Shown in pieces: positions 4,669 to 5,106 of a stretch of DNA of 5,106 nt (position 1 is the first letter of the stretch; each line of letters begins with the position of its first letter). The translations under genes and the position numbers were made by a program. The stretch comes from Sphingobacteriaceae bacterium. GTDB taxonomy: Bacteria > Bacteroidota > Bacteroidia > Sphingobacteriales > Sphingobacteriaceae. The stretch spans positions 1-5,106 of the forward strand of contig JANWIB010000084.1 of assembly GCA_025450155.1 (NCBI GenBank), written 5' to 3'. The notes under the pieces were generated by a model, which saw nothing but the letters and a program-made list of their open reading frames with translations, ran no database searches and was not told where the DNA came from.

Positions 4669-5106
4669 CAGCCTGGATGAATTTATTAAAAAAGAAAACG
4701 CTGTAGTCACCATTGGCACGTTTGATGGCGTCCATATTGGGCATAAGAAAATTATCTTTCGCCTGGTAGAGCTGGCACAGCAGATAAAGGGCGAGAGCGT
4801 CATACTTACGTTTTTTCCTCATCCACGAATGATTTTACATCCGGAGGATATTAATTTAAAACTGATTACCACGATTGACGAAAAAGCTGAATTATTAGAA
4901 AAGCTCGGTGTTGACCACCTGATTATAACACCATTCACTCGCGATTTCTCTAATTTATCTCCGGATGAATACATTCGAAATATTCTTGTTGAAAAAATTG
5001 GGATTAGAAGAATTGTAATTGGCTACGATCATCGCTTCGGCAAAAACCGTGAGGGTGGATTACAGGATCTGTTGCGTCTCAGTACTCCACACAATTTTGA
5101 AGTAGA
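4655..5106 (+). CDS. ribF: Bifunctional riboflavin kinase / FAD synthetase, N-terminal part (cut by window edge)
   Basis: The first 150 codons of RibF, which phosphorylates riboflavin to FMN and adenylylates FMN to FAD in the cytosol. The visible part is the FMN adenylyltransferase (nucleotidyltransferase) domain. Motifs are VTIGTFDGVHIGHKK, with the HxGH signature at residues 27-30, then LTFFPHPR (51-58), TPFTRDFSNLSPDEYI, and GYDHRFGKNREGG (123-135). The riboflavin kinase domain lies beyond the window. The start ATG at 4655 gives the common MKIYNSLDEF N-terminus and lies inside the truB coding region in another frame (14-base overlap), so translation is probably coupled. The pairing truB-ribF is widespread in bacteria. 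Confidence 0.95.
   Translation, partial: MKIYNSLDEFIKKENAVVTIGTFDGVHIGHKKIIFRLVELAQQIKGESVILTFFPHPRMILHPEDINLKLITTIDEKAELLEKLGVDHLIITPFTRDFSNLSPDEYIRNILVEKIGIRRIVIGYDHRFGKNREGGLQDLLRLSTPHNFEV

Noticed and set aside
4424..4822. A minus-strand 132-residue open frame across the truB/ribF junction
   Set aside because: It lies antisense to two well-identified genes and shows no domain; treated as a shadow.

Overview
The window looks like a chromosomal segment of a Bacteroidota bacterium, probably Sphingobacteriaceae-like (Pedobacter/Mucilaginibacter relatives). Reasons: the gene order ftsX - DUF3098 membrane protein - uppP - truB - ribF is typical of that phylum, the DUF3098 family is largely restricted to it, the LeuS carries the long phylum-style insertion before its zinc region, Shine-Dalgarno sequences are weak, and the candidate promoters resemble the TAnnTTTG type. 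The genus is inferred, not shown.

Left part (1-1934, all on the minus strand). The 5' part of leuS (leucyl-tRNA synthetase) starts at 1322 and runs off the left edge. Near the edge its reading frame is interrupted, without frameshift or stop, by a compact foreign cassette of about 440 bp (11-450). The cassette encodes a complete DUF559/Vsr-like PD-(D/E)XK endonuclease domain. It is bounded by two inverted copies of a GC-rich repeat, each holding a perfect short hairpin. Both repeat copies are translated as part of LeuS, and the host protein appears to resume directly afterwards. This is the most unusual object in the window: an endonuclease gene with the look of a mobile element, lodged in frame inside an essential aminoacyl-tRNA synthetase and apparently lacking its own start codon. 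Upstream of leuS lie a candidate promoter and a hairpin-plus-T-run that almost overlap each other, then a gene for a small secreted protein of unknown function (1449-1934).

Middle (1935-2037). A short divergent intergenic region carries weak promoter-like boxes in both directions.

Right part (2038-5106, plus strand). Five genes form one very compact operon in which every neighbouring pair overlaps by 1 to 14 bases: ftsX (division/envelope ABC transporter-like membrane subunit), a 79-residue two-helix DUF3098 protein, uppP (undecaprenyl-diphosphate phosphatase, lipid carrier recycling for peptidoglycan), truB (tRNA pseudouridine-55 synthase, GTG start) and the beginning of ribF (riboflavin kinase/FAD synthetase), cut by the right edge. 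The first three act at the cytoplasmic membrane in division and wall synthesis; the last two are cytosolic housekeeping enzymes that are translationally coupled to them.

No tRNA, rRNA or CRISPR array was recognised. There is no gene-free stretch longer than about 130 bases.
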